Shown piece after piece: positions 9,269-16,239 of a stretch of 27,671 nt of DNA. The stretch is taken from assembly GCA_002297815.1 (NCBI GenBank), contig DBKH01000068.1, positions 5,911 to 33,581 of the forward strand, given 5' to 3'. A program made the position numbers and the translations under genes. Source of the DNA: Bacteroidales bacterium UBA755. GTDB lineage: Bacteria > Bacteroidota > Bacteroidia > Bacteroidales > UBA932. Position 1 is the stretch's first letter; the number at the start of each line of letters is the position of its first letter. A model generated the notes under the pieces. It made no database searches, was not told the origin of the DNA, and saw only the letters and a program-made list of their open reading frames with translations.

Positions 9269-10473
9269 AGAAAATAATCCTTCCGCCGAGGAGCTTCCAA
9301 CAGGCGGTCTGAATATACTGCCGGAGCGAACGGGCGCATGTTGTAATGGGAGGCCATCACCTGGCCGTAGGCTCCAGCGCTGCGGATGGCGATAAGGTCG
9401 CCCCTATGGCTTTCAGGCAGCGAACGTTCCTTTCCAAATGTGTCAGCGGACTCGCAGACTGGGCCTACGACATCATAAACGCATGCCCCTCTCGAATCCC
9501 CGTCCTGATAATGGGCGGAAATATTCTCGATCTTATGGAACGCCCCGTAAAGCGCTGGCCGTATAAGGTCATTCATCCCGGCGTCAACCATCAGAAAACT
9601 GCGGTTCTCCCCTTTCTTGACATACACCACCTGAGTGACCAGTGACCCGCACTGAGCCACAACTGAACGGCCCGGCTCGATGTGCACAATCTGGTCAGGC
9701 CTACGGACAAGGTTCCTGTCTATAGTCTTGAACCATGTTTCGAAATCAGCTATAGGATCGCCATCCGGGTCATCATAGTTGACACCAAGGCCACCTCCAA
9801 GATCTATATTCCTAACAACCATCCCTTTGGACTCAAACAACGCAACAATCTCGCTTACTTTCGCACATTCAAGGCTGATGACATTCTCTACGTCCAGAAT
9901 CTGAGAGCCGATGTGAAATTGAAGGCCGAAAAAATCCAAAGCAGGATCGGACTTCAACATCGTCACCGCACCATCAAAACTCCTGTCAGAAAGGCCGAAT
10001 TTGTCCTCGTAGAGACCAGTGGTGATGTACTGGTGCGTGTGAGCATCGATGTTCGGATTGATCCTAAGACTAATGGAAGCCCTCCGGTCTAGCCTTCGCG
10101 CTAACGCCCCAATCACCTCGATCTCCTCCAACGACTCAACCACGAAAGCCCCGATTCCTGCCTGAAAGGCCTGGCAGATTTCCCGATCCGTCTTGCCTAC
10201 TCCAGCAAAGAAAATCTGTTTCGGGTCGTAGCCGCATCCAACAGCGAACTCGATCTCATCCCCGCTGACACAATCCGCTCCGAAGCCCTTGGAACTCAGG
10301 ATGTCGTTCAAGCGACGGTCGGAATTAGCCTTTATGGAATAATGCGCATGGATTCCGTAACGCGCGGAGAGTTCCGCCACCTTATCGGCTGTGCGCTGAA
10401 AAAGATCAATGTCGTAATAGTAAAATGGTGTGGCCACCTTGCTGAAAGCATTGTAATCGCCTATTTTTAACAT
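9259..10473 (-). CDS. lysA: Diaminopimelate decarboxylase
   Basis: 404 residues. This PLP enzyme converts meso-diaminopimelate to lysine, the last step of lysine synthesis. HYSIKAN contains the PLP lysine (Lys48). Also present are QFHIGSQI, the glycine loop DLGGGLGVNY, EPGRSVV, and the C-terminal substrate-site motifs DAGMNDLIRPALYGA, VGPVCESADTFG and SAGAYG. The frame is open further upstream to 10560, but a minus-strand promoter at 10536-10565 lies in that extension. The ATG at 10473 (MLKIGDYNAF) is therefore the start. Oddly, the last two codons (Gly-Arg) and the TGA stop lie within a partial copy of the dispersed repeat. Confidence 0.96.
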   Translation of the reverse strand: MLKIGDYNAFSKVATPFYYYDIDLFQRTADKVAELSARYGIHAHYSIKANSDRRLNDILSSKGFGADCVSGDEIEFAVGCGYDPKQIFFAGVGKTDREICQAFQAGIGAFVVESLEEIEVIGALARRLDRRASISLRINPNIDAHTHQYITTGLYEDKFGLSDRSFDGAVTMLKSDPALDFFGLQFHIGSQILDVENVISLECAKVSEIVALFESKGMVVRNIDLGGGLGVNYDDPDGDPIADFETWFKTIDRNLVRRPDQIVHIEPGRSVVAQCGSLVTQVVYVKKGENRSFLMVDAGMNDLIRPALYGAFHKIENISAHYQDGDSRGACVYDVVGPVCESADTFGKERSLPESHRGDLIAIRSAGAYGQVMASHYNMRPFAPAVYSDRLLEAPRRKDYFLGR

Positions 10474-10535
10474 ATTCGTAAAAAGTCTCTTTGAAAAAAA
10501 TCCGTCTCTTGACCAACTGAAGTGACTTGATTTTA

Positions 10536-10565
10536 CAAGAATAAACCTCTTCAAAACCAAAACAA
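10536..10565 (-). promoter_or_regulatory. Promoter of lysA
   Basis: On the minus strand, TTG (10565-10563), a 19-bp spacer and TATTCTTG (10543-10536) lie in sequence; the -7 has one mismatch to TAnnTTTG. The -33 abuts that of the divergent promoter, together forming CAATTG (10563-10568). Confidence 0.55.
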
Positions 10566-10596
10566 TTGCAAAAGTAATCTAAAATTTCTAAATTCG
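10566..10596 (+). promoter_or_regulatory. Candidate promoter of the deoxyhypusine-synthase-like gene
   Basis: TTG (10566-10568), 20 bp, then TAAATTCG (10589-10596), one mismatch to the -7 consensus. The gene starts at 10674, which would give a leader of about 70 nt. The match is weaker than at the other promoters in the window. Confidence 0.4.
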
Positions 10597-10673
10597 CACA
10601 CTATTGTACGTTCAGAGGAGTTTTCTGACACGAGATAGCATATTGAAAAATACTTTTAACATTAGGACAAAAA

Positions 10674-11648
10674 ATGGAAAAAGGACCTATTTCACAATTC
10701 ATCACCCACCACTATCGCCACTTCAATTCGGCATGCGTGGTTGACGCTGCGAAGGCCTACTGCGACCTTCTCGACAAGGGTGGAAAGATGTTCCTTGCTA
10801 TGGCCGGTGCGATGAGTACCGCCGAAATCGGACTTTCCCTCGCGGAGATGATCCGTCAGGACAAGTTCTCGTTCGTCTGCTGCTCAGCCAACAACCTTGA
10901 GGAGGACATCATGAACCTCGTCGCGCACTCTCACTACTACAGGATTCCAGGCTACCGCGACCTCACTCCACAGCAGGAGCAGGAACTGCTTGAGAATCAC
11001 TACAACCGCGTGACCGACACCTGCATCCCAGAGGAAGAGGCGTTCCGCCGTCTTGAGGGAGCTCTTGTCGATGTGTGGACAAAGGCGAAGAATGAAGGAA
11101 AAAGGTATTTCCCTTATGAATATCTCTACCAGATCCTCCGCAGCGGTGTTCTGGAGCAGTACTATGAGATCGACCCTAAGGACAGCTGGGTGATGGCTGC
11201 CTGCGAGAAGAACATTCCTATCATCTGCCCGGCCTGGGAGGACTGCACCACCGGCAACATATTCACAGCCCACTGCATCCGCGGTGAGTTCCCTACCGAC
11301 CTCGTTAAGACAGGTGTCGAGGTGATGATGTTCCTCGTTGACTGGTACAAGGCCAACGCAACCGGAGCCGGTGTCGGATTCTTCCAGATCGGTGGCGGTA
11401 CCGCTGGTGACTTCCCTATCTGCGTTGTTCCTATGATGGAGCAGGATCTCGGATGGAAGGGCACCCCGCTTTGGTCGTATTTCTGCCAGATCTCCGACAG
11501 CACCACATCCTACGGTTCATATTCAGGAGCCGTTCCTAACGAGAAGATCACCTGGGGCAAGCTGTCACCTACCACTCCGCGCTTCATCGTGGAGAGTGAT
11601 GCTACAATCGTAGCTCCGCTGATTTTCGCCTACGTGCTTGGCTGGTAG
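10674..11648 (+). CDS. Deoxyhypusine synthase-family protein
   Basis: 324 residues, in the family of eukaryotic and archaeal deoxyhypusine synthase, which uses spermidine and NAD+ to modify eIF5A. Bacteria lack eIF5A; characterised bacterial relatives act in polyamine metabolism such as homospermidine formation. Visible are FLAMAGAMSTAEIG (the NAD-side opening), SANNLEEDI, CIPEEEAFRRLE, GAGVGFFQIGGGTAGDF, and the C-terminal TWGKL, whose Lys296 aligns with the catalytic lysine of the human enzyme (SWGK). The family match is confident. The reaction is not, and no polyamine gene lies beside it. It is monocistronic, with its own terminator, and divergent from lysA. Confidence 0.88.
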   Translation: MEKGPISQFITHHYRHFNSACVVDAAKAYCDLLDKGGKMFLAMAGAMSTAEIGLSLAEMIRQDKFSFVCCSANNLEEDIMNLVAHSHYYRIPGYRDLTPQQEQELLENHYNRVTDTCIPEEEAFRRLEGALVDVWTKAKNEGKRYFPYEYLYQILRSGVLEQYYEIDPKDSWVMAACEKNIPIICPAWEDCTTGNIFTAHCIRGEFPTDLVKTGVEVMMFLVDWYKANATGAGVGFFQIGGGTAGDFPICVVPMMEQDLGWKGTPLWSYFCQISDSTTSYGSYSGAVPNEKITWGKLSPTTPRFIVESDATIVAPLIFAYVLGW

Positions 11649-11673
11649 CCACACCAATCTAAGACTAGCAAGT

Positions 11674-11716
11674 AAGGTGATGGCCGAAATAAGTCCTCGG
11701 TCATCACCTTTATTTA
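11674..11716 (+). terminator. Rho-independent terminator
   Basis: A 14-bp stem (11674-11687 with 11697-11710, one G-T wobble) has a 9-nt loop and is followed by a T-rich tail (TTATTTAT). It lies 25 bp after the deoxyhypusine-synthase-like gene. Confidence 0.8.
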
Positions 11717-11751
11717 TAAGAAAACCATAATATCCAATTGACACAACCAAC

Positions 11752-12219
11752 ATGAAAGGACTTACTAAAAACTATCCGATTCTCTCTAGCATTTCGCTAA
11801 AGCTTAGGAGAATCCGCCAGAGCAGCGTTTCTGGTATTCGTGAAACAATCAATGAAAGGAAAACAATCGGAAAAGTTAGAAAGAAACTTGACGATTGGAT
11901 TCAAGAAGGGAAACACCATGACACTTACGAATCCATGGACATGCTTTTAGACGAGCTTGAAATCACAAGCGAAGAACTCAGTTTCTATTGTTCCAAAGTC
12001 TTGAAGAAGAAATTCGTCTCATGGAGAAAAGAGCTTCGGATTAACGAAGCGAAGGAATTGCTTCTGCTCCACCCAGAAACCCCTGTTTGCCACATTGGCT
12101 ATGCCGTGGGACTCTACGACAAGTCTAATTTCCGGCAGCAATTTAGGTCAGTTGTAGGGTGCACGCCTACGGAATGGCGAGAAATGAATCTTAAGGAATA
12201 TGTCAATTCCGATAGGTGA
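11752..12219 (+). CDS. AraC-type helix-turn-helix regulator (short, cytoplasmic)
   Basis: 155 residues. The last 80 or so form an AraC/XylS DNA-binding domain: FVSWRKELRINEAKELL (first HTH), then VCHIGYAVGLYDKSNFRQQFR and VVGCTPTEWRE (second HTH and family signature). The N-terminal 70 residues are basic and helical, with no ligand-binding cupin, sensor or membrane segment, so it is either constitutive or responds through a partner. Similar short proteins are common in Bacteroidales. Its target is unknown. It sits 154 bp before the ABC operon, which has its own promoter, so the two are probably not co-transcribed. No clear -7 element was seen in front of it. Confidence 0.82.
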   Translation: MKGLTKNYPILSSISLKLRRIRQSSVSGIRETINERKTIGKVRKKLDDWIQEGKHHDTYESMDMLLDELEITSEELSFYCSKVLKKKFVSWRKELRINEAKELLLLHPETPVCHIGYAVGLYDKSNFRQQFRSVVGCTPTEWREMNLKEYVNSDR

Positions 12220-12221
12220 GC

Positions 12222-12279
12222 GGTCTCTTCGGCAAGCTCAGTGACCAAAGCAAACGGCCACAGAGCCTGCCGAAGTGAC
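12222..12279. repeat. Degenerate pair of the dispersed palindromic repeat
   Basis: A forward copy (12222-12246, GGTCTCTTCGGCAAGCTCAG then TGACC) and an inverted copy (12256-12279) follow directly on the stop codon of the AraC-type gene. Both have drifted from the consensus but keep the central CAAGCTCAG or GAGCCTGCCGAAG. Confidence 0.65.
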
Positions 12280-12311
12280 AAAACAGCTTCTAAAAAATGC
12301 AAATAAATTCT

Positions 12312-12340
12312 TTGATTTCAAAAAAACATCATTATCTTTG
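12312..12340 (+). promoter_or_regulatory. Promoter of the ABC/GntR/DUF2807 operon
   Basis: TTG (12312-12314), an 18-bp spacer and a perfect -7 TATCTTTG (12333-12340). The expected transcription start is around 12346, inside the adjoining operator. Confidence 0.75.
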
Positions 12341-12342
12341 CG

Positions 12343-12364
12343 GTGTACTAATGAACTATTACAC
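12343..12364. promoter_or_regulatory. Candidate GntR (YtrA-type) operator
   Basis: GTGTA (12343-12347), 12 bp, TACAC (12360-12364) form an imperfect palindrome with further inner matches (TA/TA, T/A). It begins 2 bp after the -7 element and covers the predicted start site, a classic repressor position. From memory, B. subtilis YtrA binds AGTGTA-N13-TACACT, a close match, and this operon encodes a YtrA-like GntR protein. Confidence 0.62.
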
Positions 12365-12373
12365 TAGCAAAAT

Positions 12374-13204
12374 ATGATAGAAATCAGAGAGCTAGCTTTC
12401 AGCTACGGCAAGACGCCCGTCCTGAAAAGCATCACAACAACACTTGAGGAAGGCCGTATCTACGGCCTTCTAGGCGAGAACGGGGTCGGCAAAACCACCT
12501 TGCTCACACTTCTGTGCGGCCTGAAAAAAGTAAGTTCCGGCAGCATCTCCACCGATGGAGAGAATCCTTTCGACCGTACCCCTTCCCTGCTCCAGAAGCA
12601 GTTCTACCTTCCTGACGAAGTTCTGCCAGTAGCGATGAAAGCGGAATGCTTCGCCAAGGAAAGAGGTGCGTTTTGGCCGAACTATGACCATGCCAAGTTC
12701 CTTGAAATCATGAAAGAATTCGAGAACGACCCGGCCAAGAAAATGAACCAGATGTCAGCGGGGCAGTTGAAGAAGACCTATATCTCGCTGGCTCTGGCCT
12801 GTGGCTGCAAGTACATATTCATGGATGAGCCGACTAACGGCTTGGACATTCCTTCCAAGACGCAGTTCCGCAGTGCCATCATGAAGTACACTTCCGATGA
12901 CTCCACAATCGTCATCTCCACACATCAAGTAAGGGACCTTGAGAACATCATCGACCCGATCATAATCCTTGACCGTCAGGATGTTCTACTGAACGCTTCC
13001 GTGGAAGAGATCACAAGCAAACTCTTCTTCGACTACGGTACGCAGCTCCACCCTGAAGCTCTCTACAGCGAACAGCTTCCAGGCGGATTCATCCAGGTTT
13101 ATCCTAACATGACTGAAGAAGACAGCAAGATCAATGTGGAAGCTCTATTCAACGCTGTCCACAATAAGAAAAAACTGATTAAAGGAATGTTCAGCATTAA
13201 ATAA
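12374..13204 (+). CDS. ABC transporter ATP-binding protein
   Basis: 276 residues. It has an A-loop Tyr11, Walker A GENGVGKTT (34-42), a Q-loop in SLLQKQFYLPDE, the signature MSAGQLKK (a variant of LSGGQ), Walker B YIFMDEPTNGLD, and an H-loop in STHQVRDLE. About 70 residues of C-terminal extension follow the ATPase core. The arrangement with a separate membrane protein and a GntR regulator resembles Gram-positive Ytr/BcrA-type exporters involved in envelope or antibiotic stress. The first gene of a five-gene run, it follows a strong promoter and an operator. The substrate and direction of transport are not visible. Confidence 0.92.
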   Translation: MIEIRELAFSYGKTPVLKSITTTLEEGRIYGLLGENGVGKTTLLTLLCGLKKVSSGSISTDGENPFDRTPSLLQKQFYLPDEVLPVAMKAECFAKERGAFWPNYDHAKFLEIMKEFENDPAKKMNQMSAGQLKKTYISLALACGCKYIFMDEPTNGLDIPSKTQFRSAIMKYTSDDSTIVISTHQVRDLENIIDPIIILDRQDVLLNASVEEITSKLFFDYGTQLHPEALYSEQLPGGFIQVYPNMTEEDSKINVEALFNAVHNKKKLIKGMFSIK

Positions 13205-13216
13205 GGAGGAATGACA

Positions 13217-14044
13217 ATGAGTAATACATTCAATTTCAATAGGTTTGGAAAATATTTCGTCTATGACCTCAAAAGGCAGTGGAAAAACATCGGGTTGCTG
13301 ATGCTGATCTTCACCCTGTTCCCGATCATTTTCTATATGATATACATGTTCTTCGCGGCATTGTTTGATGGAGGCTTACTAAGAATCTTCTCCGGAATAG
13401 AAATCGATGGGCCTGCGGGATGGACAAGATTCGGAGTGTTCGCGATAATGACAGTCATCTTTGTAATGATATACCCTTCAAGAGCCTACGGAGAGATAAC
13501 CGACAAGGCCAAGGGTTCGGAATGGCTTATGCTGCCTGCCTCAAGGCTCGAGAAATTCGCTTCCATGATGATAATCTCACTTGTTATCATTCCGATCATC
13601 TACATCAGTGTCTATTTCCTCTGTGATGCGTTTGTCTGTCTGCTGGACAATTCCTGCGGTGACTCTCTGATGTCTTTCAGAATCAACAAGGAGATTGAGA
13701 CATCAGACTTTATTGTCCCTGCCAACGGCTTCTGGATTCTGGCCGCGAACATCGTGGAATACGTGAGCATATTCCTGCTTGGCGGCTTGATATTCAAGAA
13801 ATGGAAGGTGGTTGGCACCGCACTCGCGATCTTTGTACTTGGAATGGTGTTCTCCGGCCTGCTCAGCGCCTTTATCACCAACGCTGACCTCGAATGGTGG
13901 GGAATTTGGATCAATGACTGGACGATAAGACACGCTGACAACATCGACTTTTGGCTGAATGCCTTCCTCAACTTCTGGCTTCTGCTGATTGTGGCTGTTT
14001 GCGGCACTTGGTCATGGTTCCGAATCAAAAGGATGCAACATTAA
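13217..14044 (+). CDS. ABC-type membrane protein (putative permease)
   Basis: About 275 residues with roughly six hydrophobic segments: one near the N-terminus (LLMLIFTLFPIIFYMIYMFF), one around FGVFAIMTVIFVMIY, a third in MIISLVIIPIIYISVYFL, two in the second half, and a last one in FWLLLIVAVCGTW. It has no recognisable catalytic motif. The position directly after the ATPase (12 bp) makes it the likely transmembrane partner. Two in-frame ATGs exist, at 13211 and 13217. AGGAGG at 13204-13209 lies only 1 bp from the first but 7 bp from the second, so 13217 is preferred. Such a clear Shine-Dalgarno sequence is unusual for this phylum. Confidence 0.8.
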   Translation: MSNTFNFNRFGKYFVYDLKRQWKNIGLLMLIFTLFPIIFYMIYMFFAALFDGGLLRIFSGIEIDGPAGWTRFGVFAIMTVIFVMIYPSRAYGEITDKAKGSEWLMLPASRLEKFASMMIISLVIIPIIYISVYFLCDAFVCLLDNSCGDSLMSFRINKEIETSDFIVPANGFWILAANIVEYVSIFLLGGLIFKKWKVVGTALAIFVLGMVFSGLLSAFITNADLEWWGIWINDWTIRHADNIDFWLNAFLNFWLLLIVAVCGTWSWFRIKRMQH

Positions 14045-14055
14045 TCTTATCAACC

Positions 14056-14400
14056 ATGGAATTCAATTCAAACAAAGCGATCTACCTACAGATCAGCGAC
14101 ATAATCTGCGAGAAAATTCTCTCCGGGGCACTGAAGACCGATGATAGGATTCCGTCAGTGCGGGAATATGGTGCCTCAATCGGTGTTAATCCCAACACGG
14201 TGATGCGTACCTACGAGAAGCTCACCAACGAGGGCATCATCTACAACAAGCGCGGCATCGGCTACTTCATCAGCGATGGAGCCAAGGACATAGTTCTGGC
14301 GAACGACAGGAAGGAGTTCCTCGAAGTCGAGCTGCCTGCTTTCCTCAAGAAGATGGAACTTCTGGGGCTAGATCCTAAAGAATTGCTAATCAAGCGATAA
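14056..14400 (+). CDS. GntR-family regulator, YtrA subfamily
   Basis: 114 residues, a typical length for YtrA-type proteins. The winged helix covers most of the protein: IYLQISDIICEKILSG, then DRIPSVREYGASIGVNPNTV and MRTYEKLTNEGIIYNKRGIG. Only a short helical tail (about 35 residues) follows for dimerisation, with no effector domain. It is the third gene of the ABC operon rather than the first, as is usual in Gram-positives. It presumably represses its own operon through the GTGTA-N12-TACAC site at 12343-12364. The frame is open upstream into the permease gene; the ATG at 14056, 11 bp after that gene's stop, gives the family N-terminus. Confidence 0.9.
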   Translation: MEFNSNKAIYLQISDIICEKILSGALKTDDRIPSVREYGASIGVNPNTVMRTYEKLTNEGIIYNKRGIGYFISDGAKDIVLANDRKEFLEVELPAFLKKMELLGLDPKELLIKR

Positions 14401-14425
14401 ATGAATATATAGATTACTGAGATTT

Positions 14426-15238
14426 ATGAATATTATGAGAATATTTAAGAATATCCTGACCGCCACTGCGATTGTACTTATGGCAGCAGGACTCTCATCC
14501 TGCTACTTCAGATTCAGTGATGACGCGAAGAAACAGTTCAAATACGACATGAGGTACCGGATGCACACTGCAGAAGGAGAAGTTGATACCGTGGCCTACA
14601 CCCCTGGCGAGTTCCATTCGGCACGTTGCAAAGGGGGCATCAATGACGTGATGATTGTCCAGACCGAGAACGAATTCAAGGTGGAAACAATATCCTACGA
14701 GATGATGACTGACTCAATCCAGGTGACAAATGAGAATGGTGTCCTGACGGTTGGATTCACGAACAAAACAGCAAGAATCTTCGGCCCGACCCAAGTTCGG
14801 ATTTACGCTCCGGCTTTGACAAGCATCTCATCCACTGAATCAAGCAACATACGCATTTCCGGATATCATGGAGACTCACTGCGCATAGAGACAATCGGAT
14901 CAGGACTCATCAAAGCATTCAATCTTGAGATTTCAGGAAAGTTGACAATCATAGGTACTGGAAGCAGTGACCATGAACTCAAGTATATCACAGCAAGTGA
15001 AATGGTCATCGACAAGAAAGGCTCTGGAGACGGAGAGTACAGCGACCTGAATGTTGGCACGCTATCTGTAGCGTCTAATGGTTCTGGAGACGCAAAGCTT
15101 TCTGGCAAGGCTGACTCTGTCGTATTCAGCAAGGCAGGTTCCGGTGACATTGATGCCAGCGAACTGAAAGCCAAGCATGTAGAGACTCGGAAAAGCGGAA
15201 GCGGAGACCTTATAATCAACGGGGAAGCAACAAAATAA
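14426..15238 (+). CDS. DUF2807 ('head GIN') lipoprotein
   Basis: 270 residues. The N-terminal hydrophobic segment ends in the lipobox LSSC (Cys26), so the protein is a lipoprotein. The rest resembles the DUF2807 putative auto-transporter adhesin/head GIN domain (PF10988). This is a right-handed beta-solenoid-like fold built from short strands with recurring Gly-Ser-Gly or Gly-Ser turns (for example ETIGSGLIK, IIGTGSSDH, DKKGSGDGEYSD, ASNGSGDAKLSG, SKAGSGDIDAS, RKSGSGDLIIN) at about 20-residue spacing. The function is unknown. It is translated 25 bp after gntR and 14 bp before a paralogue, in the same transcription unit. ATG 14435 is an alternative start. Confidence 0.85.
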   Translation: MNIMRIFKNILTATAIVLMAAGLSSCYFRFSDDAKKQFKYDMRYRMHTAEGEVDTVAYTPGEFHSARCKGGINDVMIVQTENEFKVETISYEMMTDSIQVTNENGVLTVGFTNKTARIFGPTQVRIYAPALTSISSTESSNIRISGYHGDSLRIETIGSGLIKAFNLEISGKLTIIGTGSSDHELKYITASEMVIDKKGSGDGEYSDLNVGTLSVASNGSGDAKLSGKADSVVFSKAGSGDIDASELKAKHVETRKSGSGDLIINGEATK

Positions 15239-15252
15239 TAATCACAACGAAT

Positions 15253-15993
15253 ATGCGGAAGACATTATTTCACATTTTGGCCGTGGTTCTTCTCGGCCTG
15301 ACATCAGCAGTCGCACTGAATGCAAGAACCAGCAATGATGATGACGATTACAAGACCAAAACATTCGATGTAGGCACCGTCACATCTGTTGATGCTAACG
15401 GCTTGTTCCGCGTCATCTACGAACAGACAACGGGGAACACAGAAGTCTCAGTGAGGGCTAAGGACAAGGTGTTCGATTGCCTTGAAGTCAATAACAACGA
15501 CGGTATGCTCGTTCTAAAGCTTAACCTTAAGGAAGGCAAGAGCTACACTCTTCCTCCGATTGAGGTTAAGGTACGCACCAAGCATCTAACCTATGTAGAG
15601 TTGTCTGGATCAGGAAGTTTCTCTTGTGATGACGGCATCAAGACAGAGTCTCTAAAGATCAGGTCATCTGGTGCAGGAAGTGTCAACATCAAGGATTTGT
15701 CCGCAAAGAGTTCGATTGAGATCATGACTTCTGGGGCCGGCAAGGTCAATCTGGACGGAGCTAAGGCCAAGGATCTTAGTATAGAGATGAACGGAGCAGG
15801 TCGAGTTGAGGTACAGAGGATCGATTCAAAGACCACCACTGCCGTCATCCGTGGTGCTGGTAAGATCACCCTCGGAGGCAAGACTGGCAGCGCAAACTAC
15901 AAGATCAATGGAGTAGGAGTCATTGATGCCGAGGCCTTGAAAGCTGACAACGTAAAGACCACTAGAGCGGGAATAGGCACCATCAAGTACTAG
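15253..15993 (+). CDS. Second DUF2807 ('head GIN') protein, exported
   Basis: 246 residues with a cleavable-type signal peptide (RKTLFHILAVVLLGLTSAVA, cut near ALNA) and no lipobox. After an acidic DDDDY stretch it follows the DUF2807 pattern, with a repeated ladder of SGSGSF, SSGAGSV, TSGAGKV, MNGAGRV, IRGAGKI, INGVGVI and TRAGIGTI at about 20-residue steps, consistent with a beta-solenoid. It is a paralogue of the lipoprotein encoded just upstream but differs in its anchor, so one member would be membrane-bound and the other soluble in the periplasm or at the surface. It is the last gene of the operon. The function is unknown. Confidence 0.85.
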   Translation: MRKTLFHILAVVLLGLTSAVALNARTSNDDDDYKTKTFDVGTVTSVDANGLFRVIYEQTTGNTEVSVRAKDKVFDCLEVNNNDGMLVLKLNLKEGKSYTLPPIEVKVRTKHLTYVELSGSGSFSCDDGIKTESLKIRSSGAGSVNIKDLSAKSSIEIMTSGAGKVNLDGAKAKDLSIEMNGAGRVEVQRIDSKTTTAVIRGAGKITLGGKTGSANYKINGVGVIDAEALKADNVKTTRAGIGTIKY

Positions 15994-16022
15994 CCCTTAC
16001 ACTCTAATACATTTATGGAAGT

Positions 16023-16105
16023 CCGGTCACTGAACCCGTCGGGCACTGAGCCTGCCGAAGTGACCGGCTATTTATATAATAGCCACTTCGACAAGCTCAG
16101 CGACC
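16023..16105. repeat. Head-to-head copies of the dispersed palindromic repeat
   Basis: A fragment at 16023-16035, an inverted copy at 16043-16067 and a forward copy at 16082-16105 lie in the convergent gap between the last DUF2807 gene and pdxB. GGCTA (16066-16070) and TAGCC (16080-16084) join the two copies into one large imperfect hairpin around TTTATATAA. The inverted copy carries CACT/AGTG in its arms where other copies have CGCT/AGCG, a paired change. Confidence 0.72.
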
Positions 16106-16125
16106 ATGCGAAATCCTTTTCCAAC

Positions 16126-16195
16126 AGACTGATACCCCACTCAACCAGAATTTTGCACGTTACCAAAATTCTTGGGTTGAGTGGGGTATCAGTCT
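16126..16195. repeat. Long near-perfect hairpin with loop CACGTTAC
   Basis: The left arm at 16126-16155 (30 nt) pairs with the right arm at 16164-16195 (32 nt) without mismatch apart from a 2-nt bulge. The loop is CACGTTAC (16156-16163). It lies 20 bp after a dispersed-repeat copy and 45 bp from the end of pdxB. No T-tract follows on either strand. The loop and flanking AATTTT/AAAATT recur in the hairpin at 20402-20466, while the outer stems are unrelated. Confidence 0.85.
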
Positions 16196-16239
16196 ATCCA
16201 TTCAAAGTTTGAGCTATACGTGATGTAGATTCGGCAGAA

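Noticed and set aside
10474..10560. Longer lysA reading frame starting at 10560
   Set aside because: The likely lysA promoter is inside this stretch, and the residues do not resemble LysA.
16126..16195. Integron attC site or invertible promoter for the long hairpins
   Set aside because: There are no paired RYYYAAC/GTTRRRY cores, no integrase or invertase gene nearby, and the 8-nt loop is too small to hold a promoter.
16015..16212. 65-codon plus-strand reading frame after the second DUF2807 gene
   Set aside because: It runs entirely through dispersed repeats and the long hairpin, with no domain-like sequence.
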